Shown here piece by piece: positions 19,807 through 32,668 of a stretch of 37,411 nucleotides of DNA. The stretch is from Smittium culicis (taxonomy: Eukaryota > Kickxellomycota > Harpellomycetes > Harpellales > Legeriomycetaceae). Position numbers and translations under genes: made by a program. The DNA is taken from the NCBI GenBank assembly GCA_001970855.1, contig LSSN01001269.1, positions 1 to 37,411 of the forward strand. The letters are read 5' to 3'. The notes beneath the pieces were generated by a model. That model was given only the letters and a program-made list of their open reading frames with translations, had not been told where the DNA came from and made no database searches. Positions within the stretch are counted from its first letter, which is position 1. Every line of letters starts with the position of its first letter.

Positions 19807-21497
19807 ATGGATCTTAAATCAAGAATTAGTCAATACAAACCAACAAAGCTCACTGCTGATTTGTCCCACTTGACTGCTGATGATAAATTAGCTTTAAAAA
19901 AATTGGTCAAAGTTTGTCATCTATTAGATTCAGTCTATTTTGACCAACTATGGAGCGGTGCCCCTTCTCTTCGCAAAAAACTCGAGCTCGAAAAGGACAA
20001 CAGCGAACTCCAAAAGCTACAGTACGAGTACTTTAATCTTATCAAAGGCCCATGGGACCCATCTGACCACGAAAAACCTTTCCTCGAAAACGTCCCCTCT
20101 AAACCTCCAGGTGCTAATCTTTACCCTGAGGATATGTCGAAGGACGAATTTAACTCTTGGGTAGCTACCCTATCTCCACCTCAACAAAAACATGCCCGTG
20201 GCTTCTACCACAAGATTGTCCGTGACTCTTGTGGCGCCCTCCAGTTGCAGCCATATAGCGAAGCTTACAAAGATCTACTCGCGCCTGCCGCTGTTTTACT
20301 TTCTGAAGCCGCCCACCTAGTATCAAACCCAAGTCTCAAAAGTTTCCTATTATCAAGAGCCCAAAGCTTCTTGGATAACGACTACGTAAAGAGCGAAATC
20401 TTATGGCTAAAAATCGACCCTCTTTCTCCCATAAATGGTACTTACTCCTTCCCATTTATCCACTTTTATCCTCTTATTCTAATTCTTTCATTATCATTTA
20501 AATTCGATTAAAAAATATCCAATATTTTACATTTCTTTCTATAGTCGCCATAGGTCCTTATGAGGTATACAAGGATACTTTATTCTCATCAAAATCGTTT
20601 TTCGAAGCCTTTATCCATGTTACTGATTTTTATGAAACTAACCAGCTCGATAAATTCACTAGCAGCCTCAAGTTCATCGAAAGTAAACTCCCAATCCCCG
20701 ATAATTACAAAAACGACGATCTTTTGCCACCCACCATTGTCGTCGTCAACCAGATTTATAATGGTGGCGATACGTCTGTTCCTATGACTGCCGCTTACAA
20801 TTTACCAAATGACGAAGACGCTATCAATATCGCTGGCTCTAAGCTAACCCTTATTAAAAATGTCCAGCACGGAAAATTTGACAGCGTTTTGAAGCCCATT
20901 GCAGATGTTGTTATAGACGAACAAAGTTTGTCTTTAATTGATTTTGATGCTTTTTTTACCCATGTTTTACTCCATGAGGTCGCCCACTCTAATGGCCCCC
21001 ACTATATAATCGGTTCAACTAGTCCAAAACAAACTGTTAGAAGTAAAATGGAAGAATTCCACTCTGTATTGGAAGAAGCTAAAGCTGATATTACAGGGCT
21101 TTTTGCAGCAAAACTCCTAGTTGATTCTGGCGTAATCCAAAATGCCTCCATGAAGCAGTTTTACACCACTTACCTTGCATCTGCCTTCAGATCTATCAGA
21201 TTTGGCTTGAACGAAGCCCATGGTCAAGGTCAGGCTATACAATTAAACTATCTTATCGACCAAGGCGGTTTCGAATATAACTACTCTACTAAAAAATTCA
21301 GCGTCAACTTTGACAAAATCGACGACGCTGTTAGCAAATTAGTTTCTGAAATCATGCTCATTCAAGGAAACGGGGACAAAGCAGTCGCCTCTTCCTTTGT
21401 AGGAAAGTACGGCATCAACCGTGAGTATACATCTGACGCTCTCGATAAACTTTTGCTAATTCCTATCGACATTCAACCAATTTACCCTCAAATTTAA
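19807..21497 (+). CDS. peptidase family M49 (DPP III-like) metallopeptidase with HEXXH motif; one intron
   Basis: Two exons, 19807-20437 and 20545-21497, give 527 residues. The GT-AG splice restores a conserved family segment, PINVAIGPYEVYKD (residues 208-221), with Val211 split across the junction; reading through would add a TYSFPFIHFYP tail and lose the family match. Zinc site: HEVAH at 354-358 (His354 and His358 ligands, Glu355 catalytic) and EEAKAD at 387-392 (Glu388 the likely third ligand). Other family blocks are INIAGSKLTLIKNVQHGKF, LKPIADVVI, FRSIRFGLNEAHGQGQA and IDIQPIYP at the end. It resembles the M49-type C-terminal half of plant Nudix hydrolase 3 more than classical DPP III, whose motif is HELLGH. 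No Nudix domain is present. Probably a cytosolic peptidase releasing short peptides; substrate not shown. No signal peptide. Convergent with AACS copy B, 2.3 kb away. Confidence 0.88.
20438..20544 (+). other. spliceosomal intron of the M49 gene, 107 nt, phase 1
   Basis: Donor GTACTT at 20438, acceptor TTTCTATAG ending at 20544. The intron is much more AT-rich than its exons and contains in-frame stops. Exon 1 is 631 nt and exon 2 is 953 nt, giving 1584 nt, an exact multiple of three. The GTACTT donor is weaker than the GTAAGT consensus. Confidence 0.88.
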
Positions 21498-23800
21498 TTA
21501 TTACTATTTTTTTTTTTTTTTATAAATCAGTAAATTTTTCATAAATACAATATTTCAAACTCATATCAGTTTTTTTATTATTTTTATTATTGATTATACC
21601 ATTCCCATAACTACTCTTTACGCATATAATTCTCTATTTAAAATAAGTTATTTTTGCATTTTTACAAAAGGGTGTACTATTTTTCTGGCTAATAATTTGT
21701 TTTACATTTCTTTCCCAATACTTATTATATGTAATCATTTCCCGAATATTGGCTCATATAAATCAAGTATATTTGTATAAAATTGCATCTTATTTTATTA
21801 ATAAGCTGGGTAAAATATCTCATAAATAGATCAACTATTTTTTAACAAAATCCAAGTCGCGATTTAAGACCTAAAATTGACGCATAATTTCAAACCTCGG
21901 TTATATAATCACGTTTAGATATAACGAATTGGCATAACTATACTAAATATGTTCATAGAATTTGAAATATAATCAATTTAACTGAACATCAACAGCTTTA
22001 ACCGCTAAATTAAAATAGTAGATAAAGTTTAGTGCGCATTAAAAAAAAATCACACTAGTTCAGCAAAGTGATAAATCCATATCGCCCATTTCAAAGCAAT
22101 CAATGCTGAAATAAAAAATTATGAATTTAAATTATTACCACATAAATCTGAAATTTTTTTAATAAAAATAAATTGAAATTTATCTAAAAATAAATAATTA
22201 ATCGAAGGAATAAGGCATTTATAGTAATCATTCTCGATATTTGAAAAGTTTCTCTGTGAATAAAACCAAATTACATATACGTTAATTTTTTTATCTCGAA
22301 AAATTAAAGGCAGGCCATGGGTGTTTAAAGATAAATTAAATAAAACCGAATAGATTAAATTCTTATTCAAAAAGTTACTATTCTAAATACACATAATATT
22401 ATTGTATAAACTACCAGAACATCTATCCATTATAACGCGATACAAATATCCACTCAAAATTCTAAATTAAGAAATTTCTATAATTAAGCAATATGGTACA
22501 AATTACAACACATCAACTAATTTGTCGCACATCTACTAAATATAGTTTATCTCGTGCCAATCGAGCGTCTAAATTATTTACAAAATTCAATTTGATACAA
22601 TTTATATTTTGCTCGTACCGAGACATAATATACCAGATATAGCTACCCATAAATTAGGCATCTAGACTCCTGAATTCGCGCAATAGTTTCGAAATCAGGA
22701 ATTAGACACAAGAGTCTACACCAGGTTTTTCCGAACGAACTTACCCCTCATGATTCAATTTATCCATTTCGTGTAAATTGTGTGCACCGATTAGTGACAC
22801 GCTGAGTTTTCTATGCTCTAGTACATATAAATTGTGAACTGCTATGTTGTGAATCATACTCATAAATGTGTGCTAATTAATCACCCGGGGAATTTTACTG
22901 CTATTCACGTTTAGTATAATACAGCAAATTTTAAATTCTATATATTTGTGCGAATTAACGAATGGAACTAATAAAAAAAATTATATCTATTAAATTTTCA
23001 AATTATCAAATATATTTATTTAAAATAATGCTTTCTGCCAAAAAATGTAAATAGTATCATAGAAAAAAAATTTTTATTGAACAAAAAAGAAATTTGCAAT
23101 TAGCTCATTACCTTGAAAATCAAATATTATTTTTTGATTTAGCCAAAAATTACTCTAATCAAGTAATAAACTGTATGACTTTCATTTTTTTATTTGAAAA
23201 AAATCATCTCAAACGAATCCAAATATATTTTAAAAGTCAACTTGGATTTTTATACCAAGATTTAATATTCACAGCATATAACTAATAAAAATCAAAACAG
23301 AAAGCTTACAATAAAAAAAAAAATTCTGAAACTGAAACCAATCTTGCTGTAATTAAACACAGTGGAAGCTATTATAATTATTAGCATATTAGAAACACGA
23401 AAAAAAAAAACTTGATAAATGAATATTTTGAAAAAATTTTCCTGACAAGTTTGAAAAAAAAAAAAATTAAATCACTGTTTTTTAAATACAGACTTGCTGC
23501 TATTTAAGATTTGGTTTGTATATAAAACAAACGAATTAGGATTTTTTTAATTGATTTATAATCAAATGTAATTATTTCGAGATTATTTGTTATTGTATAA
23601 AAAATTTTAACCCAGGTGTGTTTATCAAAAATTATATAAATTATATTACATGAGTGAACAAGATTTATAGGCTGTTATATTCAAGCAGGGTATAATTTTT
23701 TAAGCGCTTTTTTTAATTCAATATTATTATTTTAATTTTAAAATAGCTAAAAGCTAAACACAATAATATAAAATCAATCAGAATAAAAATGTAAGAACTA
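21498..23800. other. convergent intergenic region, AT-rich, no gene seen
   Basis: 2.3 kb between two converging 3' ends. No supportable gene; the frames at 22119-22370 and 23094-23285 have the amino acid bias of random AT-rich DNA. Around 22500-22960 GC rises a little and words such as CTACTAAATATAG and TACCAGATATAGCTAC loosely resemble the MITE subterminal block, so one or two very old copies may lie there. An imperfect stem TCCTGA...TCAGGA occurs near 22670-22705. Confidence 0.4.
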
Positions 23801-25912
23801 TTAAAGTTTGCTTTTTGGCAAGTCTGTGAACATGAGTTCGCTAAAATTCATAAATTGGAAAATTGCGCTTGGGTCTGATACAGACTGGATTGTTCTCTCA
23901 TCCAAAGAAAACGTGCTTCTGACATGCTCAATGACTTTATTTCTAGGGGCAGAACCGCCGCTATTACTTATAAACTCCTGGGCTAAACTATACATGCTGG
24001 ACAGCATCGATTTAACGGCAATTTCGACCTTTTTGCCATTTGCCGTATATGGTATCTTATCAACGATTATGATTTTCGAAGGAACGTGTCTTGGCGATAG
24101 GTTGCTACGAATTGTCTGATTAATACTTGATTCCAGCTGCTTTACATCGGTGCTTTGGTTTTTGAGCAAAATGAATAAAATCACGCGCTCAAAGTTCTCC
24201 ATTTGTTGGCCAACTACCAAGCTGTCTAGAACATCGTCAAACTTCTCAACAATGTTATAAATTTCAGAGCTTCCAAATCTGACTCCATTTGGGTTGAGTG
24301 TACCATCGCTTCTTCCCAGCATTATGATACCCTTGGTTTCAGGATTATAGTAGAAGTAGTCACCGTGGTACCAAACACCAGGAAACTTTTCGAAGTAAGA
24401 GCTCATGTACCTAGCCTTATCAGGAGTATCGCCCCAGAAGTAAATAGGCATTGATGGGAAGGGTTTTGTACAAATCAAATCGCCCTTTTCACCAACTAAT
24501 TTATTTCCATTTGAATCCCAGCACTCGACAGCCATTCCTAATAGCTGGCATTGAATTTCGCCTCTATAGACTGGGAGGATAGGGATACCTCCGAAAAAGC
24601 ATGCACCTAATTCTGTTCCTCCTGACATTGAGACCAAGAAAAGATCTTCTCTGATATGATTATACACAAAGTCATAGTTGTTTGATTTCAACGGGGAGCC
24701 GGTGCTTGTTAAACATTTCAACTTGCTAAGGTCATGGTGATCCTTTGGATAATATCCGTTATCTTCAAGAGATTGTAAGTACTTAGGCGAGGTACCGAAT
24801 CGTGTTACTCCGACTTCTTCAGCCATATCCCACAATACTCCAACCTTGGGTCCTAATGGATTACCTTCATAGGTTACAATACTAGCACCAACTAGTAGTG
24901 CACAAGGGAGTGAATTCCACATAATCCAGCCAGTTGTGGTGAAGTAGAAGTAAGTGTCGGTTTCGTCCATGCCAGCAAGTATTTTATATTCCTTTATTGG
25001 CTGTATGATGTAACCACCTGTTCGATGGGTAATACATTTTGGCTTACCGGTTGTTCCTGAAGAAAATACGATGAAAATCGGATAGTCAAATGGGAGGAGC
25101 TCATATTTGAGATCAGTTGCTTCTTTCCCCATATCTATAAACGAATCCCAGGTTATGCTTCCAGGGATTAGGCTTGAAATGCTGCCTGCGCTTTTATTGT
25201 TTTGAATAATTATAATTTTTTCAACAGATGGGATGGATTTCAAAATCTGATTGTTTCTTTCAATCAGGGAGAATTTTTTCCCATTATATGTGGATTCGTC
25301 TATGGAAATATATATTTTGGGTTGAACCTGCGAAAATCGATCAGAAACAGCAGTGACGCCAAAATCAACTGGCGAGCTACTCCAAATCGCACCAATACTT
25401 GCAGCGGCTAGAAAGGCTATGATAGTTTCAGCTGAATTGGTAATGAATCCAACAACTCTATCACCTTTTTTTACGCCCATCTTTTTTAAAGCGAGTGCGG
25501 CTTTTGATACTAAAGAATATAGTTGTTTGAAAGTAATGTTTTTATGTTCTTGTTCACCTCTTGCGTATATGGCGACTTTGTCCAAGTCTTTGTATCGAGC
25601 AAAGATGTTTTCGGCGAAATTAACAGATACTCCGGTGAACCAGGTTGGAATTTCGTTCATTTTCTTGGACGTGTCAAGAACTTTGGTGTATGGAGAATGT
25701 GTTATGACACCCCAATAATCCCACACCGCGCTATAGAATTCTTCGAGTTCAGTTATAGACCATTCGAGAAGTTGGTCATAATTGTCGAATTGCCTATTAT
25801 ACCTGCTGCTAGCATAGCGCATGAATTTGGAGATCTCTTGATCCTCAATGTTTTTTGGTACCCAAACTGGCAGCTGGAGTGTATCATTTGAACGTTTGGC
25901 TAAAGAAGACAT
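23801..25912 (-). CDS. AACS: acetoacetyl-CoA synthetase, copy B, with C-terminal PTS1 (SKL)
   Basis: 703 residues, intron-free, colinear with copy A without a single indel. It shares all adenylation motifs at identical positions: FSSGTTGKPK (283-292), SGGTELG (430-436), YHGD (515-518), the RSDGTLNPNGVRFGSSE hinge and TANGKK (623-628), and the same SKL end predicting peroxisomal import. My hand alignment gives about 59 substitutions (about 92% identity). They concentrate in the first 70 residues, around 219-313 and 437-530; residues 71-178 differ once and 531-703 twice. Where the copies differ near A3 and A5, B looks closer to ordinary AACS (WSSSP at 177-181, IIQPIKE at 302-308, GACFFGG at 436-442), so B is the better candidate for the ancestral activity. 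Compare A: WSNAP, LLNRIKE, GGNFFGG. Expected reaction: acetoacetate + ATP + CoA to acetoacetyl-CoA. Confidence 0.94.
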   Translation of the reverse strand: MSSLAKRSNDTLQLPVWVPKNIEDQEISKFMRYASSRYNRQFDNYDQLLEWSITELEEFYSAVWDYWGVITHSPYTKVLDTSKKMNEIPTWFTGVSVNFAENIFARYKDLDKVAIYARGEQEHKNITFKQLYSLVSKAALALKKMGVKKGDRVVGFITNSAETIIAFLAAASIGAIWSSSPVDFGVTAVSDRFSQVQPKIYISIDESTYNGKKFSLIERNNQILKSIPSVEKIIIIQNNKSAGSISSLIPGSITWDSFIDMGKEATDLKYELLPFDYPIFIVFSSGTTGKPKCITHRTGGYIIQPIKEYKILAGMDETDTYFYFTTTGWIMWNSLPCALLVGASIVTYEGNPLGPKVGVLWDMAEEVGVTRFGTSPKYLQSLEDNGYYPKDHHDLSKLKCLTSTGSPLKSNNYDFVYNHIREDLFLVSMSGGTELGACFFGGIPILPVYRGEIQCQLLGMAVECWDSNGNKLVGEKGDLICTKPFPSMPIYFWGDTPDKARYMSSYFEKFPGVWYHGDYFYYNPETKGIIMLGRSDGTLNPNGVRFGSSEIYNIVEKFDDVLDSLVVGQQMENFERVILFILLKNQSTDVKQLESSINQTIRSNLSPRHVPSKIIIVDKIPYTANGKKVEIAVKSMLSSMYSLAQEFISNSGGSAPRNKVIEHVRSTFSLDERTIQSVSDPSAIFQFMNFSELMFTDLPKSKL

Positions 25913-26380
25913 TATCTAGAAGTACTAAAATATTGTGATTGTGTGCTTTTAAATGTAAAAATTACAAAAGTAGAAATAATTCAATTGAATCAAAAAAAAA
26001 AGTAAATAATAATATTGAGGCAATGAACAAAATATTACTATATAACAGAAAGTCAAATAAGCATTTAAAACTTGGCTAAAACACCTCTATTTATTTGTGA
26101 CGAGGACATATTTTGTAAGAGCTTTAAAATCCCCGACTTAGAGGCATAATAGTATAATCTGACCTGGCTCTAATCACTTTAAATTATGATTAATTATCAT
26201 AGAGTAGCTCATGCTAATTTGGGTTCTGACTACAGTAATAAATTTTTTTTTAATCAAGACCTTATGTTTAACAAATATAACAATCACGAACCACGTAAAC
26301 TTATCCGAGTAAAAGCTTTATTTAAAACTATTTTTTTTTGGGCCTAAGAATTGAAATAAGTTTTATATTTTAGCTGGTTA
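25913..26380. promoter_or_regulatory. upstream region of AACS copy B
   Basis: No sequence similarity to the region upstream of copy A that I can see by eye, so the near-identity of the two genes is confined to the coding part. GC rises near 26090-26215, a stretch including GGCATAATAG and CTGACCTGGCTC words without an obvious gene. No specific factor site named. Confidence 0.35.
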
Positions 26381-26612
26381 GGTAAGATTTAAGGGGTGTG
26401 ATTTTCATCCCCGTTTTTTTTCTCATGAATTTGATGAAACACCTGCGTCAAAGTTACTTTCGGTTCCATAATTATCTTTCTAGTAAGATCTAAATTTAAT
26501 ATAACACTTAACCTATATATCAAACCAAATACCATTTTTTTAGGTGATGGAATTTAACTTACCACAACAAGTTTATCTTGAACTCTTTACATTAATGATT
26601 CGCTCAAGTTAA
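26381..26612 (+). pseudogene. two short coding-like scraps, family unknown
   Basis: One plus-strand frame from about 26380 to 26470 reads CDFHPRFFSHEFDETPASKL and stops. A second, ATG-led frame at 26547-26612 reads MEFNLPQQVYLELFTLMIRS and stops, preceded by an acceptor-like TTTTTTTAG. The second loosely recalls the start of an F-box (LPxE--L-IF), but 21 codons cannot establish that. Both sit upstream of AACS copy B on the opposite strand and could be decayed remains of a divergent gene. Confidence 0.2.
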
Positions 26613-29600
26613 AACACATTTACTATTCGCTATAAATATTTAATTCAGCCAATAAATAAATTGATAAGGTTTTGTTACAATTTTTGGTCCTTTGTTGATC
26701 ATTTTTAGCAATACTATAAACCTAAAACGGCATCTGTTATACAACTATCATAGATGGAAAACAGAATAAATTTGAAACTAAAAGTTTTATAGGTCTACTG
26801 ACCCCATAAATTATAAAGCCTTTAATGCGTGATCAATTATATTTCTAAATTTAAAACCAACTAAAAACTTCGTTTACTAGAAAGTAATCAGCTTTTTTAT
26901 TTATTAAAAGTAATTAATAAAGATTTTCTAGTTATTCTTAGAATCAAACTTTTAATCAAATAAAAACAATTATCTCTTAAAAAGTGGAGGAAAGAAATTC
27001 GGTAATCACAAATAATTTTCTTTTTTCAAGAAAAATCAAAATGTATATCTACATTTAAATGTCTTCAATAAAGAAAACTAATTCATGTTCAAATTTTATA
27101 GTGTTAGTAGTAATATACATTTAATTTAATAATAAAAACGAAAACTGAAAATAAAAAAAGTCAGTAACAATACAAAATTTTTTCAAAATACATACTCTAA
27201 TCAAATATTCAGTAGCCAAGAGATTCTTCCGTTTATTCTTATTAACATTTTTAATTAAAAAAGTTGTAAATTTGGCTTTGGGTCGTTGATTAAAACAACG
27301 ATCGACAACCATTCTTTGCTTTCGACACGCTAATAAATTTTATGGAAATTCCACAGTAGTCATACCCAGTATATTTATGAATTTATTGCAGGAAAAAAAA
27401 AACGATCTACTCCTGACAATTTTCACGAAATTATAGCGGGTCTTTAACAAAGCAAGTTGCTGATCACTAAATTTTATTGTGAAAAGTTGAAAAGTTGACT
27501 TGATAAATTTTAATACTATAAAAAAAAGATAAATAGAAAACCATTTAATACTCAAGTATATTGATTAAATTTATAATTACAAGTGTATAAATATATAGGT
27601 ATAATACAATATTTCTCGAATTCTATAATTAAAATAAATTTTGGATGATATATTCTAAAACAAAGTAAATCTAATATATTGGCGAGCTATGTTTCTAAAC
27701 AAATTTATAGATAGTTGTTTTGCATTATATAATTTTCTATAATTATTATCAGCGATTGTTTATGCTTTTGGCTAATAATATCTGAATCTAATTATTTAGC
27801 TGTTGAAATAATAACATTTTCTTTATAAGAAATCTAATTGATATAAATAAGATTTAAATAATATCTTGGAATGTCATTTTAATATTTGCGTTAAAAAATT
27901 TATGAAACAGGATTAATGTAAAAATACGAAAATGAATTTTAAAATATAATTTTTTTCTTATATTTTATTCACTGTTTTAAATCTATTAAATATATATAAA
28001 TATAATTAAATCAAATATTTATTTAAAAAATAACCCAAAAAAATCAAAAGCTACGGAAAAAAAATTCTGGTACTTGATTTAATCGAGGTTACCAATTAAA
28101 ATATCATTAATTTTAACCCAAAATTTTTATTATTTAAAATAATAAAATAATTTATTTTCATTTTTATTTAAGAATTTTATTAAGCACTTTTAAAAGGAGT
28201 AATATTACTTTTTCACGATTAGGAAAATAACAGCAGATTGTTTTTAATTCCGTTAATAAATCGGATAAAACTATTTATACAAATAATTTTTGTAATCATA
28301 AAACAGCATAATTAGAGAATTTTATGCAAAAAATAAAAAGAGACTATCTAATGACTTTATTTAAATTAATGTTTTATGGATCAAGATTTTTTGAATTAGT
28401 TGAATAAAAAATATTTAATTCTATAACAAAAAATAAAAAATTAAATAAAATTATTTAAAAGCATAAAATAATCATAATTTTATTTCTGGGTTTGATATCA
28501 TGCCTTCACTATTATAGATTTGTTATTAGTTATCACAACTTGTTAGAAGTTTTAAAATAGAGATTAATAATATGTACATTCATATTGTAACATAAAATGG
28601 TGTAGTGTAAAAAGATTTTAATGTAATAGAAAAAAGAAAAAAAATATAAAATTACGTTATAAACGATATAATACCATATATATAAAAAACTAAATTTGAC
28701 TAAAAAAATTCAAAAATCGTGAAGGTTTAAAGAAAGTTCTTTCTCACCTAAAATTATAATCTTTTTTTTAGTAAGTCATGAATAGTGAATATATTCTATT
28801 CTAAATATAAGAAAATGTATAGATTATTTTGAGAAAGCTATTACTTATAAAAAAATACTGAATAACTTAATTTTAATGATTAATTCTGTATTAAAATATA
28901 AAAATGATATATATTGATTCATGCATTCAGATAAGATTCATTAAAAGTAAATATAATCATTGTGATTCAAATAAACATCAAAATTCGATATTTACTAGGG
29001 AAAAATAAGGACTGCTATATTTAAATAATATATTAGAATATACTACTAGGCTATTATGAAATTTTAATTTTTTTAAAAAAAACCGAATCTAATAGATAAT
29101 GATTGCAAATAATTTTTTAATTTATCCTTTCAAAAGATTTAATAAATTATACCAATTGATTTTAAAACAATTATCAAATTCTTAAATATCTCCTCTGTGA
29201 TTTTGGTCAAAAAATTTACAAAGTTCCGAAAAACCAAAGGTTCTCGGTATTACAAAAAAATTATACAATTAAAGAAATTAAATAAAATTTATATTGCGAT
29301 AGTGTAAATCTAATTGTGATGTATTTTTAGGCATATGGTATAATTAAAGAAATTTTAACAGAACAAAAAAATGAAAATTTTTACCATGAGGAATTATTCC
29401 CAAATCGGATATACAGATTATTCATCAAAGTATTTCATTCACCTTGTGATATAACCAAAAGTATATAAATAGAAATAGCGGTGTTTTATTAATCCGATAA
29501 GTTTTTAATTATGAAATTAAAAATTATAGTATAATAAACTCATAATATTATGAATTAGCTCAAAATATAAAAAAATAAATGATTTTAAAGTGTAATATAA

Positions 29601-32600
29601 GTTTATAGCATACAATTCCAATTTCTTTTGAACTAATTTTTTAGTAAACTTTTAGGATGATGAAGATTTGTTTTTACTAATCATTAAGAATTTTATAAAA
29701 CTTTCTCAGCTTATTTTGGAAAATAAAGGTAATAAATGTTCATAATAAGACTATTTAATCGAGATAATGGCAAAAATTATTTTGATTTTTAAAAATAATA
29801 GTATAATTATAGGATAAAAAAATATAACAGCGACTAATATAGATAGTCAAATAACCAACTTTTATCAAAAAAAATTATAAAAAAATTAGGCTTATTTATT
29901 GCAGTTATTATTAGTATAATCGCTTTTACATAGCTTAAACATGCCTTAAAATAAATTTCAAACCCGTGAAATAACAAAATCTTATATTTTAACAGGATGA
30001 TGAAATAGAGTATATGAATAATATGACATCTCTTACAACAGCTATTGATTAGGAGTTGTATCTTTTGATACAAGAGTATTTATAATAATATTCAGCAAAA
30101 ATACACTATAATTTTAAAAATTTAAAGTAGTATAGAAAATATCATAGATTTAAATAAATAACAATTTTATATTTTAGCAGCTATTACATAAATAAATTTT
30201 AATTCACGAAAATTGGAACCGCTATTAATACAAAAAAAAATTCGATTTTTTTAAAGAAGCCAAAATAGAATAAAGTTTTATAAGCTTTTAGTCGTTCCGT
30301 TTAAAAATAAATTGTAAAGTTCTGTAAATAGAAAATACAATCAATAATGTCAAAATTTAATAATTATGTGCAAGTAGTTTTGCATATAATCATTGTTAAA
30401 TTCGAATTAATGTAATCCTAATCGTAATATTTAAATCATCCAGGTGATATTATAACACATAGATAAGAATTTTCCATATTAAAACCTAAAAAACGTTATT
30501 TCCACAAGAGGAAATTTACATATAGATTTATAAATTTATGAATGTCATTCAAGTAAATTCCCCCAATAAATAATATAGTATGAGTTTTAAATCAGCATTA
30601 AGGATTTTAAACCCAAGTTTATTGAGATAAAACTGTTAGGAGAACATTAAAATAAGAATTAAGAAATTTAGTTTCGACTATTATTGATCATTTAATTGAC
30701 TAAAAGTGGGTTTAAAAATTGTTCAACCTTTTAGTGAGATATTTTGAACAATGGCTTTGATTCATTAAAATTTTTAAAAAAGTTATAACCCAGAAGATAA
30801 TTCACCTCTAGTAAAGTTTTTAAAGATATATATGGTTTAATTTAAGTTAATCTAAATGAATTTTTAAATTTCCTCACGTAAAAAAAAATTATAAATATTC
30901 TATCTTATCAAAAAAAAATTACTTGATCTGGAATTTTTTTTTTAGAATTTTTAAATAATTACACAAAACCGATCACCCATAGAATAAAAGATATAACGAT
31001 TGTAGGTGTGGAATATAAACCAAACTTATAAGGCGAAATTAATTTATTAATTTGAGTTGGATTAACGTGAATGTAAATTTAAGAATCTCTGAAAGTATAA
31101 ATACTCTTTAATTTTATTTTATAAATAATATCTTAGTATATAACTAAGTAAAAATTATTTCTTTTCGTATCAAGTAAAGGTCAAAAAATTAATTGGCTAA
31201 CTATTTTTCTTAAAACTAAAATTAGGCGAATAAAAGTAACACATATTAAGTCAAAAGGTAATAAATGTATAATAATTTTGATTAAAATAGTGTAATATAA
31301 ACTGCAATAAGAGTTAAATATAATTATTTAATAAACTAATTCCTCAAATGTGTCATTAGCTCATAGAAACTCTTTTTTTAATGAATTCATAGATTTTCTC
31401 TGTAAATAGAAAAAAAATAAGGTAGAAAAAAATATAAAATTGTGAAAATTTTAAAGACAAGTAGTATAAAGCTTAGAATAGCGAGATGTTGATATAAGTA
31501 ATTCAAATACGGAGCATATTATCATATAATAGCAATTTCTCGAACATGTCCAAACAAAAACAAATTTACTGTCTCAATACTCTAAATTGTTTAGACAATT
31601 ATTAGAAAAAAATGAGTGATGTAAACTTAGAGAGGTTTGATAAAAATACAGGAGTTTGTAATCGAATTTATAAAAGATTCATATTCTTTATAAAACGCCA
31701 AAACGAATTTCTAAATTAGTAACCGTGACACTGCAGGTTTTTTTTTGTAATTACTTTAGTATATCCGAAACTCGATCCTAAAAGTTTCAAACCAAATTAT
31801 TCAACGTTTTAATTATATTTATAAAAGTTTTAAATATAATAGTAACTCTAAAATCGATTTTGTAATATATAATTGAGGTGCCAAAATATCTGTCATAATC
31901 AATTTGATTTGATTAAATTAACATAACTCATTACTAAAAGAATAAATTCATTATACAAAAATATAAAATCATAAAATAACTTTTTTTCTTTTACCGCCGT
32001 TATTTTTTTAAAGTATATATTTAATTGTTATTTTCTATACATCAAACTCTAAATAAACTGTTTGTAAATTAATATATCAAATAACTAGATAAAAATTTTT
32101 TATTGATTAAAAAATAATTGCTAAATTGATAAGGCATACAAAAATAAAAAAGATTAAGGAGTAACAAATTATTTAAAATCTACAATAAAGAAAAAACAGT
32201 ACATATCAAATGGCCTCAAAATTAAGCTTCCTTGAATATTAATGCACAATGTGGCTAGCTAAATCGAAAGAAAAAGTCAAAACAAACTCGGGGCAAATTT
32301 AATTAAATCTATTGATCAATTTTTATTGTAGAAAATTTTTTTACAACATTAAAAAAATTAATAATATGACTATATGAAGACAATTTGAATTTCATAGATG
32401 ATAATGATAAGTAATTTCTTTACTAAATTACTTCATTAAGCTAGATTTTTTTTGTATTCATTTAGTAGGATTTTCTGTTCCTTTGAGACCTTTATATGGA
32501 AGATCTTGAAGGAAAGTGTTACATGTTATAATTTCCAGCATAATAAGGACCGGAAAAGTATCAAAATTTTACACTTTTAATAAAATAGGTTATAATAGTA

Positions 32601-32668
32601 TTAAACCAATAATCATAGCTTATAAATCAGGTTTATTTTTATTATGTATTTAATGTATTTTTACATAT
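26613..32668. other. AT-rich gene desert
   Basis: 6 kb near 80-85% A+T by eye, with no supportable gene, RNA gene or intact repeat. The frames at 27121-27312, 27340-27555 and 29834-30073 are short, rich in Phe/Ile/Lys/Asn/Tyr and without motifs. A CCTTTATATGGAAGATC word at about 32488 recalls the 5755 module. Old transposon DNA decayed beyond recognition is the likeliest content. Confidence 0.6.

Noticed and set aside
20438..20511. Read-through end of the M49 exon 1 frame
   Set aside because: The extension is AT-driven and unlike the family; the GT-AG splice to 20545 restores conserved sequence and frame.
20724..21497. Second half of the M49 protein as a separate gene
   Set aside because: Its apparent start is TTG inside a conserved block; the upstream codons 20545-20723 also belong to the family.
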